Shown here: in pieces, positions 1 to 8,840 of the stretch
How positions within the stretch are numbered: the first letter of the stretch is position 1
Layout: the number at the start of each line of letters is the position of its first letter
Notes under the pieces: model-generated
The model's database searches: none
What the model was told of the DNA's origin: nothing
Seen by the model: the letters and a program-made list of their open reading frames with translations, nothing else
Translations under genes and position numbers: made by a program
From: Bacteroidota bacterium
GTDB taxonomy: Bacteria > Bacteroidota > Bacteroidia > Chitinophagales > Chitinophagaceae
DNA: 64,000 nucleotides
Assembly (NCBI GenBank): GCA_020161435.1
Contig: JAIUNV010000006.1
Coordinates: forward strand, 124,001-188,000
Reading direction: 5' to 3'

Positions 1-2726
1 TTCTTTTGGTTGTACTCCTACTTATTGCAGGAGTTGTTGCACATGCCCAGTCTGGTACTTTTGACAATACTTTTTCTGCTGATGGAAAAGCAATCATTCA
101 TTATAGTTTTCCTTATCTATCGCTGGGCGATGCGTTGTTGCAAAACGACAAACTTATTGTGGGTGGTGGATCCTTGTACAATAACAATGCAGAAGCCGTT
201 ATTTTGAGGTATAACAGTAATGGCACACCTGATGTAAGCTTTGGTGAAGGAGGTATGGCAAAGTTTAATTTTTCTACAGGTAGTGATGGTGATGAATTGA
301 TAGCTTTGGATATAAATGCAAACGGGCAACTTTTTGCGCTTGTTTCTGAAGCGGATAGTTTCAGGGTGTTGAAATTGCAAAGCAATGGTGCCATTGATGG
401 AACATTCGGCGGTGCTGTTGGAGCCAGATTTTCGTTAGCAAGCACCTATGCGAATGATATGTTGGTGCTCAATAACGGTAAGCTATTGGTGTTGGCATCT
501 ATCAGTGGCGTACCTACATTTATTCGGTTCAACAATAATGGAAGCCTCGACAGTTCTTTTGGTATTGCTGGTTTAAAAGCGGTTGCGTTACAAGGGCTAT
601 CTTCTACGATTAACGCATATAGCATGGCACTGCAGTCCGATGGCAAGATTGTGATTGCCGGTTCGTATCAGCCTTTTTTTAATAGTGATGATAAATTAAT
701 TGTGGCTCGATTTACAACTAATGGTGATGCAGACATAAGTTTTGATAATGATGGTTGGTTAGAAGCATTGATACTAGACAATACAGAGCCATCTGCAAAT
801 AAAGTAATGGTTGACAAAGACGGAAGAATATTGGTGGGCGGTTTGCTGTACGATACTGAAAATGCATTTATCGAAACTACAAAAGCGGGTGCCGTTTGGT
901 GTTTCTTGAACAATGGTCAACCAGATGAATCTTTTGGTGTAGATGGAGTGGCAAAGATTGGAGAAGCCGGCGATTTGTTGATGCCTGGTTTCATTGCTCA
1001 ACAAGGGGATGGTAAATATGTATTGGGGGCGGCATATCGGAATGGCGCTGACTTCGAGTTTGCTGCCATAAGACTTACTAATAACGGGCTACCAGATCTA
1101 ACATTTGATACAGATGGAGTTGCCCGTAAAAACATGGGTAACGGATTTGACTATGGTGCAATTCCCATGATACAAACAGATGGCAAAGTAGTGTTGCTGG
1201 GTGGTAGCATACAGGCAAACAGGTTTGTATTGGGGGTAGCAAGGTTTAATAGCAATGGCAGCAGAGATGATGCGTATAATTCAACCGGCCAATTGCTTCA
1301 GCAAATTGGAGAAGGAATGCAAACCAATGCAAGTACAGCTGTAAAATCAATTGCTTTGCTGGCAGACAACGCTGTAATAGCTACCGGTTCATATGAAAAC
1401 GGGTTTGGTCAAGGAGGATTTGTTACGAAATACAGTAGTGCGGGTGTGTTGGATGAAAGTTTTGGTGAGCAAGGGTATGCTTCTGTTTCAGCAGGTGTTG
1501 CTGATGGATTTTCTCATGTAGCTACAGCAGATAACGGTTCTGTCATTGCAGTTGGTACAAGTGTTGATTTATTGAAGGGAGCCAGTATTTTGGTTGCAAA
1601 ATTTACCAGTAGCGGGCAGCCAGATATGTCATTTGGTACTTTTGGAAAAGTGCTGATAGATGTAGCTGCAAATGATTACGCACAATGCCTGGCACTTGCT
1701 GTGCATGCTAATGGTGAAATAGCCATTTCAATAGAGTCTTTTAGCTTCACCAGTTTGGAAGAGTCATTCTATCTTATCAAACTGAATGCAAATGGCAGCC
1801 TCAATACCAGCTTCGATACAGATGGTATTCAACCTACTCCAATTGCTTATAACAAAATGGTATATCAGCCGGCTGATGGCAAATTGGTAATCAGTGGTGC
1901 GTATGATTCGGGTCTTCCACAAGAAGGATATAATATAACGACTAATAGATTGCTGTCTTCAGGATTACAAGATCCGTCTTTCAACAACGGCAATCCACTG
2001 ATTACTCATTTTTCTCCTGAGAACGACGAGGCTGTAGGTTTATACATTACTTCAGCCGGAAAAATTTTGCTTGGAGTTAATGCTTTTAATGCCGGTCTTG
2101 ATAGGAATTTTGGCATAGCCCGATATAACAGCAATGGTACTCCCGACAGTAGTTTTAGTGGCGATGGCAAATCAACCTTTGGGCTTCCTTACAACGGGAT
2201 GTATTTTTCTATGAATAGCACCGGTAAAATGATAGTAGCCGGCAAACCATTTTTTTCAAACGGGTATTTAGTAACGGCGATAAATGATTCTGGTACTATC
2301 AATACAAATTTTGGTAACAATGGCACAGCAACAGTTAATGTAAGCGGCATTAATACGAATGAAGAAATTTTCGAACCCGTGTTGCAACCTGATGGAAATA
2401 TTTTGTTGGTTGGCGAGTATCAGTCTTCATCAAACGGTTATGTGGACGGGTTTATTGCACGGGTGAAAGGTTTAGTCACTACAGTAGCTACCTATACTTT
2501 TAGTGGAAATGGTAATTGGAGTGTGGCAGGCAATTGGGCTGGCGGGCAAATCCCACCCAATCCATTGCCTGCTGGCACCCAGGTTGTTATAGACCATATA
2601 GCTGGAGGTATTATGATTTTAGATGTACCTGTAACCCTTCAGTCTGGTGCGAAAATCATATTGGCAAATGGCAAAACCTTTCGTGTAAATGCTCCAATTA
2701 CTGTGCCTGCTATTACTCAACAGTAA
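1..2726 (+). CDS. Delta-60 repeat exported protein, 5'-truncated
   Basis: The reading frame is open from the window edge, so the true start lies outside. The first visible residues are the hydrophobic end of a signal peptide finishing in AHAQS. The body holds about 14 units of roughly 50-60 residues, each ending in a motif such as SFGEGG, SFGVDG or SFDTDG and containing a DGK-hydrophobic-GG strand. This is the delta-60 repeat pattern, probably a beta-propeller-like surface or secreted protein. The last ~85 residues form a different module (GNGNWSVAGNWAGG, then hydrophobic strands) that recurs in the ELWxxDGT protein at 31-34 kb. No T9SS sorting domain follows it. Function is unknown; secretion is inferred from the leader. 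Confidence 0.85.
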   Translation, partial: LLVVLLLIAGVVAHAQSGTFDNTFSADGKAIIHYSFPYLSLGDALLQNDKLIVGGGSLYNNNAEAVILRYNSNGTPDVSFGEGGMAKFNFSTGSDGDELIALDINANGQLFALVSEADSFRVLKLQSNGAIDGTFGGAVGARFSLASTYANDMLVLNNGKLLVLASISGVPTFIRFNNNGSLDSSFGIAGLKAVALQGLSSTINAYSMALQSDGKIVIAGSYQPFFNSDDKLIVARFTTNGDADISFDNDGWLEALILDNTEPSANKVMVDKDGRILVGGLLYDTENAFIETTKAGAVWCFLNNGQPDESFGVDGVAKIGEAGDLLMPGFIAQQGDGKYVLGAAYRNGADFEFAAIRLTNNGLPDLTFDTDGVARKNMGNGFDYGAIPMIQTDGKVVLLGGSIQANRFVLGVARFNSNGSRDDAYNSTGQLLQQIGEGMQTNASTAVKSIALLADNAVIATGSYENGFGQGGFVTKYSSAGVLDESFGEQGYASVSAGVADGFSHVATADNGSVIAVGTSVDLLKGASILVAKFTSSGQPDMSFGTFGKVLIDVAANDYAQCLALAVHANGEIAISIESFSFTSLEESFYLIKLNANGSLNTSFDTDGIQPTPIAYNKMVYQPADGKLVISGAYDSGLPQEGYNITTNRLLSSGLQDPSFNNGNPLITHFSPENDEAVGLYITSAGKILLGVNAFNAGLDRNFGIARYNSNGTPDSSFSGDGKSTFGLPYNGMYFSMNSTGKMIVAGKPFFSNGYLVTAINDSGTINTNFGNNGTATVNVSGINTNEEIFEPVLQPDGNILLVGEYQSSSNGYVDGFIARVKGLVTTVATYTFSGNGNWSVAGNWAGGQIPPNPLPAGTQVVIDHIAGGIMILDVPVTLQSGAKIILANGKTFRVNAPITVPAITQQ

Positions 2727-2751
2727 TATTCAGTTTACGAATGAGCAATAA

Positions 2752-2779
2752 AAAAAGCTACGCATCAGCGTAGCTTTTT
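2752..2779. terminator. Bidirectional intrinsic terminator
   Basis: A perfect 12-bp stem (AAAAAGCTACGC / GCGTAGCTTTTT) with a 4-nt loop ATCA lies between the convergent delta-60 repeat gene and accC. The A and T runs at its ends let it work in both directions. Confidence 0.9.
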
Positions 2780-2803
2780 AATATCAACAGCAATAGCTGT
2801 CCG

Positions 2804-4144
2804 TTATTTCATTTCAAAGCTTTCCAAAAACTTGGTGTTAAAATCACCGGCTTTGAATTGTTCGTTTTTCATAAGCTGCAAGTGGAAGGGGATGGTGGTT
2901 TTAATGCCATCAATCACATATTCACTCAACGCTCTGTACATGGTATCTATGGCTTCATCACGGGTACGTGCAATGGTGATGAGCTTGCCAATCATGCTGT
3001 CGTAGTATGGTGGAATGGTGTAACCGGCATACACGTGGCTATCAACCCGTACACCATGGCCACCCGGAGTGTGCAGCACGGTAATTTTACCGGGGCTTGG
3101 GCGGAAGTCGTTGTACGGATCTTCTGCATTGATACGGCACTCAATGGCATGCATGGTGGGTTCGTAATCTCTACCGCTGATGCGGATGCCAGCTGCAATT
3201 TTGATTTGTTCTTTAATCAAATCGAAGTTGATGACTTCTTCGGTTACGCAATGCTCTACCTGAATACGGGTATTCATTTCCATGAAGTAGAAATTGCGGT
3301 GCTTGTCTACCAGAAACTCAATGGTACCTACACCTTCGTAGCTGATGGCTGCGGCCGCTTTTTTGGCAGCTTCACCCATGGCTTTGCGCAGCTCGGGCGT
3401 CATGAAAGGTGAGGGGCTTTCTTCCACCAGCTTTTGGTGACGGCGCTGGATAGAGCAATCCCGTTCGCTGAGGTGACATACGGTGCCAAACTGGTCGCCG
3501 GCTACCTGTATTTCAATGTGGCGGGGTTCTTCTACAAACTTCTCCATGTACACGCCATCATTTTTGAAGGCGGCCAGGGCTTCGGCTTTTGCCGTGTTGT
3601 AGGCCCGTTCCATTTCATCTTCTCTCCACACTACCCGCATACCCTTTCCACCGCCACCGGCAGTCGCTTTCAGGATGACAGGATAGCCCACCGTGTTTTT
3701 GGCCAGATCGTAAGCCTGTTCGAGACTTTCGAGCAACCCGTCGCTGCCAGGAATAACGGGAACGCCGGCTTTAATCATGGTTTCTTTTGCCGTGATTTTA
3801 TCACCCATGGCCCTGATTTGATCTGGCGGCGGGCCAATAAATTTGATGCCATTCTGTGCACAGATTTCTGAGAAGAGGGCATTTTCGGCGAGGAATCCAT
3901 AGCCGGGATGTATGGCATCAGCATTGGTGATTTCTGCTGCCGCTATGAGGCGGGGCATGTTGAGGTAGCTGTCGCTGCTTTGGGGTTTGCCAATGCAAAC
4001 GGCTTCGTCGGCAAACTTTACATGCAGTGAATCTTTATCGGCAGTAGAGTATACAGCTACTGTACGGATGCCCATTTCGCGACAGGTGCGAATGATGCGC
4101 AAGGCAATTTCGCCGCGGTTGGCAATTAATATTTTTTTAAACAT
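2804..4144 (-). CDS. accC: Acetyl-CoA carboxylase, biotin carboxylase subunit
   Basis: AccC performs ATP-dependent carboxylation of the biotin on BCCP, the first step of fatty-acid synthesis, in the cytoplasm. The 446-aa length is normal. The N-terminal biotin carboxylase domain starts [20 protein letters not shown]. The ATP-grasp glycine loop GGGGKGMR is near residue 165, and [10 protein letters not shown] carries the conserved catalytic and metal residues near 290. The C-terminal domain ends the protein normally. It lies downstream of accB on the same strand but 299 bp away, an unusually wide gap for this pair. Confidence 0.97.
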   Translation of the reverse strand: MFKKILIANRGEIALRIIRTCREMGIRTVAVYSTADKDSLHVKFADEAVCIGKPQSSDSYLNMPRLIAAAEITNADAIHPGYGFLAENALFSEICAQNGIKFIGPPPDQIRAMGDKITAKETMIKAGVPVIPGSDGLLESLEQAYDLAKNTVGYPVILKATAGGGGKGMRVVWREDEMERAYNTAKAEALAAFKNDGVYMEKFVEEPRHIEIQVAGDQFGTVCHLSERDCSIQRRHQKLVEESPSPFMTPELRKAMGEAAKKAAAAISYEGVGTIEFLVDKHRNFYFMEMNTRIQVEHCVTEEVINFDLIKEQIKIAAGIRISGRDYEPTMHAIECRINAEDPYNDFRPSPGKITVLHTPGGHGVRVDSHVYAGYTIPPYYDSMIGKLITIARTRDEAIDTMYRALSEYVIDGIKTTIPFHLQLMKNEQFKAGDFNTKFLESFEMK

Positions 4145-4443
4145 GCGCTTAAATATGCTAATGTGAAAATGTGCCAGTGTTCCCGGGTGATGCAGCGTTT
4201 ACTTCAACTTTAAATTGGCAATACGACTGCTTAGAATGTGAGGCATTTATGCTGATTTTTTTCCTGATTATTGATAATGCGAAACAATCAATAAGGAAAA
4301 AATCCGGATGCATATTTGCCTTTTTTACTATCACTTTTTGAACAACTACTATGGCACTAATCTTCTTTTGGTGAAGGATGTCAGCTTTATTTTCTGCGAT
4401 TAGCTTGAAGTAAAGAGCTAAAGGAAGTTTTGGGCAATCTGCA
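4145..4443. other. accB-accC intergenic gap with hairpin
   Basis: No credible gene is present. A hairpin at 4261-4298 pairs TTATTGAT (4268-4275) with ATCAATAA (4287-4294), and flanking TTCC/GGAA extend it past a 3-nt bulge. It has no U-tract, so it is not a standard terminator. It could modulate read-through from accB into accC or mark a separate accC promoter. No clear promoter box was found. Confidence 0.4.
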
Positions 4444-4923
4444 TTATGCTGGTTCTACCAAAAACAGCGGCTGATCGTACTCTACCGGGCTGGCGTCTTC
4501 TACCAGCACTTTTACGATTTTGCCTTTTACTTCACTTTCAATTTCGTTGAAGAGCTTCATGGCTTCAACAATGCATACTACTTTACCAGGAGCTACTTCG
4601 TCGCCAATGTTTACAAAGGCTGGTTTATCAGGACCAGAGCTTCTATAGAAAGTACCAATCATGGGGCTTTTGATAGTAACGGTGTTGGCGGCAGGGGCAG
4701 CAGGGGCAGTTGCTGGTGCCGGTGCTGCGGCAGGGGCAGCGGGTGCAGGTGCGGGGGCAGCCAAAGCAGGAGCAGCGTAGGCTACAGGGGCAGCCACTAC
4801 CGTTTCTACTTTGTCTTCCTTTTGTTTGATGGTTACCTTAAAATCAGCTTCTTCGATGCTGATCTCAGCGATGTTGGTTTTGTTGATAATCTTCACCAAA
4901 TCCTGAATGATTTTAATGTCCAT
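4444..4923 (-). CDS. accB: Biotin carboxyl carrier protein of acetyl-CoA carboxylase
   Basis: BCCP carries the carboxybiotin between AccC and the carboxyltransferase. The 159-aa protein has the usual three parts: an N-terminal domain ([20 protein letters not shown]), a flexible Ala/Pro-rich linker at about residues 43-80, and a C-terminal biotinyl domain. The biotin-accepting lysine is Lys123 in the EAMKL motif. It follows efp on the same strand but lies beyond the efp terminator, so it is probably transcribed separately. Confidence 0.96.
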   Translation of the reverse strand: MDIKIIQDLVKIINKTNIAEISIEEADFKVTIKQKEDKVETVVAAPVAYAAPALAAPAPAPAAPAAAPAPATAPAAPAANTVTIKSPMIGTFYRSSGPDKPAFVNIGDEVAPGKVVCIVEAMKLFNEIESEVKGKIVKVLVEDASPVEYDQPLFLVEPA

Positions 4924-5100
4924 ACTGCAACGGTTAAAGATGAAAAAATATACCCTCTTTCAAGGGGTCGGCTAAAGTAAGGTAAGCAGTCGAAATGAGG
5001 CCATTTTTCATCATTTTACCTTGAAAATGGGGAAAAAACGGCCATTTTTAGTCAAAATCAATCGTTTTTGCACATTTGGCTATTTCTGGGGAAAGCACAA

Positions 5101-5128
5101 AAAAAGAGCCCCACAAGAGGCTCTTTTT
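5101..5128 (-). terminator. efp terminator
   Basis: A 10-bp stem AAAAAGAGCC / GGCTCTTTTT with an 8-nt loop lies 33 nt past the efp stop. In the minus direction it ends in a run of seven U's, so efp is probably transcribed separately from accB. Confidence 0.85.
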
Positions 5129-5160
5129 TATTTGAATCAGCTTTTAAGCAAAGCTGGAAA

Positions 5161-5727
5161 TTATTCTTTAACCCGTTCTACGTATTCACCGGTTTTGGTG
5201 TTGATGCGAATCAGTTCGCCTTCATTTACAAACAGGGGCACGTTTACGTTGGCACCGGTTTCTACGGTGGCAGGCTTCAGCGTACGGGTAGCAGTATCGC
5301 CCCGAAGGCCGGGTTCACTGTAAGTAACCCTTACCACAATTTTATCGGGGAGTTCCACACTCATGGGGCTTTCTGTCTCGGTGTTTACCAATACACTTAC
5401 TTCCTGGCCGTCTTTCAAAAACTGAGGCGCATCTATCAGGGTTTCGGCAATGGCAATTTGCTCAAAGGTTTCCTGATCCATAAAGTTGTAGCCGGTATCA
5501 TCTTTATAGAGGTACTGAAAATTGCGACGCTCAACACGTACGGGGTAAATAGTATCGCCACTGTTCCAGGTTTTTTCAATACTGCGGTTATTGTCTACAC
5601 CCTGCAGTTTTGCCCACACTTTAGCGGCGGCCCGGGCAGTTTTGTTTTCGCCAAATTCCACTACTTTATATAAGCTGCCATCGAGCTTAAGGATGATGCC
5701 ACGACTGATGTCGGAAGTATTTGCCAT
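5161..5727 (-). CDS. efp: Elongation factor P, arginine-type loop
   Basis: EF-P relieves ribosome stalling at polyproline stretches. The 188-aa length and three-domain layout are normal, with the C-terminal signature around PLFVNEGELIRINTKTGEY. The domain I loop that reaches the peptidyl-transferase centre normally reads KPGKG, with a modified lysine in E. coli and most Bacteroidota. Here it reads ENKTARAAAK. Aligned without gaps to E. coli EF-P, the tip lysine becomes Arg32. The sequence resembles the NKSGRNAA loop of Pseudomonas EF-P, which EarP rhamnosylates. Function as EF-P is certain; the modification type is inferred. No modification enzyme is encoded nearby. Confidence 0.95.
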   Translation of the reverse strand: MANTSDISRGIILKLDGSLYKVVEFGENKTARAAAKVWAKLQGVDNNRSIEKTWNSGDTIYPVRVERRNFQYLYKDDTGYNFMDQETFEQIAIAETLIDAPQFLKDGQEVSVLVNTETESPMSVELPDKIVVRVTYSEPGLRGDTATRTLKPATVETGANVNVPLFVNEGELIRINTKTGEYVERVKE

Positions 5728-5782
5728 AAATTAGTTTTAAGCATAGAACCGGCAGTTGGTGCTGGCTCTTGTGTTTGGGCGG

Positions 5783-5790
5783 CAAATATA
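5783..5790 (-). promoter_or_regulatory. efp promoter -7 box
   Basis: TATATTTG on the minus strand matches the Bacteroidota -7 consensus TAnnTTTG about 55 nt upstream of the efp start. A TTTG lies 17 bp further upstream, slightly closer than usual. Confidence 0.5.
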
Positions 5791-5897
5791 GGTGAATGCT
5801 TTTCCACCAAAAACAACCAGTCTTTTTTTGCCCATATTTTCGACCGGGTTGTAGTTTTTAGCATTCTGTAAAGCCATCGGTTTGCTCCATGTTCATG

Positions 5898-5905
5898 TAC
5901 ATTTG
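5898..5905 (+). promoter_or_regulatory. -7 box for the thioredoxin-like gene
   Basis: TACATTTG matches TAnnTTTG and lies only 5 nt before the ATG at 5911, so the transcript would be nearly leaderless. No good -33 TTTG was seen at the usual distance. Confidence 0.4.
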
Positions 5906-5910
5906 GTGCT

Positions 5911-6405
5911 ATGAAATACCTGATTCTTTGCCTCGGATTATTGTGCGGCGTAGCCGGTGTGGCGCAGCCAAAACTCACTACCACGGTAAAAACGCAACAA
6001 ACCATTCCTGCCGTACAGCTCACCAATCTCAGCAATCAAAGCTTTGCGGCCAATAAAGTGCAGGCTCCTGGCAAAACCTTGGCACTGGTGTACTTTAGTC
6101 CTACCTGCAGCCATTGTATCGAGTTTACAGAAAGCCTGACAGGAAAATTGAAGCAATTTAAAAATGTTCAGTTTCTTTTTGTTTCGGCCTATCCTTTAGA
6201 AGAGATCAAAACCTTTGCCACTTCCAAAGGCATAACCAAAATGCCACAATTTACCATAGGTATGGACCCCCAGTTTTTACTCGGCGGCTTTTATGAGCTC
6301 AAAGAAATACCCAGCATTTTTGTGTACGGCAAAAATGGAAAGCTCAAAAAATCTTTCGACTCCAAAGTAAAAATGGAAGACTTGATTGCATCCGCAAACG
6401 AGTGA
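5911..6405 (+). CDS. Exported thioredoxin-like (TlpA/peroxiredoxin-type) protein
   Basis: A 164-aa protein with a signal peptide (residues 1 to about 18, ending GVAQP) and a thioredoxin fold. The redox motif is C66-S-H-C69 in FSPTCSHCIEF, followed by the expected cis-proline segment (KEIPSIFVYG). It probably acts in the periplasm in disulfide exchange or cytochrome/lipoprotein maturation, like other Bacteroidota TlpA-type proteins. The partner is unknown. It stands alone between divergent efp and codirectional mdh, with no clear operon. Confidence 0.85.
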   Translation: MKYLILCLGLLCGVAGVAQPKLTTTVKTQQTIPAVQLTNLSNQSFAANKVQAPGKTLALVYFSPTCSHCIEFTESLTGKLKQFKNVQFLFVSAYPLEEIKTFATSKGITKMPQFTIGMDPQFLLGGFYELKEIPSIFVYGKNGKLKKSFDSKVKMEDLIASANE

Positions 6406-6459
6406 GTAAAATGAACGTCATTCCCTTGTAATATTAGTGGCTGCTCCATTGCTACCACC

Positions 6460-6467
6460 TACCTTTG
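6460..6467 (+). promoter_or_regulatory. mdh promoter -7 box
   Basis: TACCTTTG matches the Bacteroidota -7 consensus 41 nt upstream of the mdh ATG. A matching -33 element is not obvious. Confidence 0.45.
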
Positions 6468-6508
6468 CCGCGAAATTTGTTTTACCTCATTTATAAATCC
6501 AAACTATT

Positions 6509-7438
6509 ATGAAAGTAACGGTTGTAGGCGCTGGTGCCGTAGGTGCTACCTGCGCTGATAACATTGCCCGCAGAGAACTGGCACACGAACTGGTATTGCT
6601 CGACATTAAAGAAGGATTGGCCGAAGGCAAGGCTCAAGACATGCAGCAAACTGCACAGCTCCTGGGTTTCGATACAAAAATTACCGGTAGCACTGCCGAT
6701 TACAGCAAAACTGCCGGTAGCGATGTGGTGGTAATTACCAGCGGCATTCCACGCAAGCCCGGTATGACCCGCGAAGAACTGATTGGTACCAACGCCGGTA
6801 TTGTAAAAGGTGTAGCTGAAAATATTCTCAAGTATAGCCCCGATGCTATCATTATTGTGATTAGCAACCCAATGGATACCATGACTTATCTGGCGCTACA
6901 AAGCACTGGTTTGGCCAAAAACAAAATCATTGGTATGGGCGGCACACTCGATAGCAGCCGTTTCCGCTATCAGCTGAGCCAACACCTCGGTTGCAGCGCC
7001 AGCGATTTAAACGCTATCGTAATTGGTGGCCACGGTGATACAACCATGATTCCGCTGATTAAGCATGCTACCTGGAACAGCATTCCTGTGAGCACACTGC
7101 TGAGCGAAGAGCAACAGCAGCAAATTGTAGCCGACACCATGGTAGGCGGTGCTACATTGACCAAGCTTATTGGTACCAGCGCCTGGTATGCACCCGGTGC
7201 AGCAGGAGCCATGCTGGTAGAAGCCATCCTCCGCGACGAGAAGAAACTGCAAACCTGCTGCGTATACCTCGATGGCGAATATGGCCAGAAGGACATTTGC
7301 CTTGGCGTACCAGTGGTAATTGGTCGCAATGGTTGGGAAAAAATCGTTGAAATTGAACTGAGCGAAGAAGAAAAAGCCGCCTTTGCGAAGAGTGCCGATG
7401 CTGTTCGTAATATGAACGACGTGTTGAAAACGCTCTGA
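6509..7438 (+). CDS. mdh: Malate dehydrogenase (NAD)
   Basis: Interconverts malate and oxaloacetate in the TCA cycle. The 309-aa protein has the Rossmann motif GAGAVG at residues 7-12 and Asp32, which selects NAD. The mobile loop PRKPGMTREE contains Arg82 and Arg88; an arginine here marks malate rather than lactate specificity. The catalytic His175 lies in GGHGDT. It belongs to the LDH-like MDH group typical of Bacteroidota. The leader is A/T-rich without a Shine-Dalgarno sequence, and a strong terminator follows. Confidence 0.96.
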   Translation: MKVTVVGAGAVGATCADNIARRELAHELVLLDIKEGLAEGKAQDMQQTAQLLGFDTKITGSTADYSKTAGSDVVVITSGIPRKPGMTREELIGTNAGIVKGVAENILKYSPDAIIIVISNPMDTMTYLALQSTGLAKNKIIGMGGTLDSSRFRYQLSQHLGCSASDLNAIVIGGHGDTTMIPLIKHATWNSIPVSTLLSEEQQQQIVADTMVGGATLTKLIGTSAWYAPGAAGAMLVEAILRDEKKLQTCCVYLDGEYGQKDICLGVPVVIGRNGWEKIVEIELSEEEKAAFAKSADAVRNMNDVLKTL

Positions 7439-7459
7439 TTTGGTTCAGACTTACAAAAG

Positions 7460-7487
7460 AAAACCGGTTGCCAAGGCAACCGGTTTT
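7460..7487. terminator. mdh terminator, probably bidirectional
   Basis: A 13-bp perfect stem AAAACCGGTTGCC / GGCAACCGGTTTT with a minimal loop is followed by TTCTTTTT. It lies between convergent mdh and the first miniprotein gene. Confidence 0.9.
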
Positions 7488-7538
7488 CTTTTTGCTTTAT
7501 GCAGCCGAATGTTGATTGAAGCAACAGGCAGTAGGCTT

Positions 7539-7907
7539 TTACTTACTGCTTTGTTTGATTTTCAACAGCATGTTGGCCATCATGTGGTTGTAGTTGAGGG
7601 TAGCATTCATTTCTTCCAGCTGTTCGCTGAGTTTTTGCTGACCCAGTTGGCTAAACATGTTGGTCATGGTGCTTTGGAAGTTAAGCGTTCCTTTCAGTTC
7701 CTCATTTTCGTTGAACAAAGACATCAGTTGCTGCTTCAGCAACATGTTTTCTTCTTGCAATTGCTTCATGGAGAGGGCTGCACTTGTTTCAGCAGGAACC
7801 ATTACAGTTGGTGTTGATTTAGTAGCGGCTTTACCGTTATTGCCATTAGCGAAAGTAAAACCCGTAAAACTTGTCATCAGAATCAGTGTGAAAATATAGC
7901 GTTTCAT
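7539..7907 (-). CDS. Exported coiled-coil miniprotein, paralog 1
   Basis: A 122-aa protein of unknown function. Residues 1-20 are a signal peptide (ends FTFANG). A variable linker follows, then a leucine/glutamine-rich coiled coil beginning QLQEENMLLKQQL. The C-terminal half contains two copies of a 29-residue repeat with an aromatic at position 1 and methionines at 5 and 8 (FQSTMTNMFSQL and YNHMMANMLLKI). The same repeat occurs in the two genes upstream. A helical periplasmic or outer-membrane-associated oligomer is plausible. No known family was recognised. Confidence 0.85.
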   Translation of the reverse strand: MKRYIFTLILMTSFTGFTFANGNNGKAATKSTPTVMVPAETSAALSMKQLQEENMLLKQQLMSLFNENEELKGTLNFQSTMTNMFSQLGQQKLSEQLEEMNATLNYNHMMANMLLKIKQSSK

Positions 7908-7938
7908 AACTAAGAATTTATTGCTTGTGTTGATGACA

Positions 7939-7946
7939 CAAAAGTA
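7939..7946 (-). promoter_or_regulatory. -7 box of miniprotein 1
   Basis: TACTTTTG on the minus strand fits TAnnTTTG and leaves a 31-nt leader before the ATG at 7907. No clear TTTG at -33. Confidence 0.45.
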
Positions 7947-8187
7947 CGCCGGGTTGTTGGAACACTCTGGTCGATAGGTTTAGCTAACCTGAAACGCCAA
8001 TCTGAAAACGTTGAATATTGTCTAATGAACAGCCTTTGGATTGTGTTTAATTCGGTGTTTGTCATTGTAAAATTGACTGCATATTAAATTTTATTCAAAG
8101 GCCTGTTTTTGGGTGGATTAGCCAATTCTTAACAAAGAATGCTGGAAAGTGCTCATAATGGGCGTAATTCACTAACCATTTTGCATT

Positions 8188-8210
8188 AAAAAAGGCAGCC
8201 ATTGGCTGCC
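8188..8210 (-). terminator. Terminator of miniprotein 2
   Basis: In the minus direction, stem GGCAGCC / GGCTGCC with a 3-nt loop is followed by six U's. It lies 35 nt after the downstream TAG at 8245-8247, not right after the upstream TAA at 8287. This fits the longer ancestral gene. Confidence 0.85.
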
Positions 8211-8244
8211 CTTAGATATACTTGGATGGGTGGTGTGCTATACT

Positions 8245-8673
8245 CTATTTAGCCAGCTGCTTCAGCATATTGGCCATCATTTGTTCTTAGCTAGCCCTGG
8301 CAGCCGTTTCTGCCTGCTGGTCGGCCTGGCGCTGGGCCTGCAGGTACTGCATGGTTTGCTGCATGGTGCGGTCGTAGCTGTTGTACGCTTCCAGCTCGGC
8401 AGTTATTTCGGCCATTTCTTGAGCCTGCAGTTGCTGAAACATGCCGGCCATGGTTTGCTGGTAAGCCAGTTGGCTTTGCAATTCGGCCTGCAGGTCGGTC
8501 AGGCGATCAATGCTGGCTTTCAACGAAGCATTTTCGCTGGCCACCGCAGCCGGGGGGGCCAGGTTCGATATTTCAGGTTTGCTGGCTACGGTTTCTTTTT
8601 TGGTAGTAGCGGTAGCCAGGGCAGCAGTGCCGGTGAGGGTTACAAGGGCGAGGAGAGTGATCATCTTTTTCAT
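8245..8673 (-). pseudogene. Exported coiled-coil miniprotein, paralog 2, with in-frame stop
   Basis: The open frame runs 128 codons (8287-8673): a signal peptide (MKKMITLLALVTLTGTAALA), a linker, a coiled coil, then two complete 29-residue repeats beginning YQQTMAGMFQQL and YDRTMQQTMQYL. A TAA at 8287-8289 stops it. Past this stop the same frame continues EQMMANMLKQLAK to a TAG at 8245-8247, closely matching the YNHMMANMLLKI end of paralog 1. The TAA falls at repeat position 30, exactly where the next conserved tyrosine is due, so a TAT/TAC to TAA change is the simplest explanation. The 128-aa product may still be functional. A sequencing error cannot be excluded. Confidence 0.8.
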
Positions 8674-8840
8674 GGTGTAATTTTTTTTTAGGTTGGTGTT
8701 TGGTGCGTGTTGGTGTGGTGTGATTAGCGTGGGTTGTTGGTGTGTAGTGTGCTTATCAGACGGGCGTTAGTCTGGTTAGTTACATCGTTTTTGTGGTTCA
8801 TTTATCAGCGGCATTAAACCCTGTCGAACGGCATTTTTGC
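8674..8840. other. AC-rich leader upstream of miniprotein 2
   Basis: Read on the minus strand, about 70 nt before the ATG is almost pure A and C, followed by an A-rich run. Paralog 3 has a shorter leader of the same kind. Unstructured AC-rich leaders may favour translation without a Shine-Dalgarno (inference). Confidence 0.4.

Larger units (their letters stand above)
7908..8244. other. Intergenic region between miniproteins 1 and 2
   Basis: About 337 bp with no coding signal. It holds the promoter box of paralog 1 (7939-7946), a small hairpin AGGTT/AACCT (7976-7990) and the paralog 2 terminator (8188-8210). The rest is A/T-rich and shows nothing recognisable. Confidence 0.5.

Noticed and set aside
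2858..3871. Plus-strand open frames inside accC
   Set aside because: They are antisense shadows of the highly conserved accC gene.
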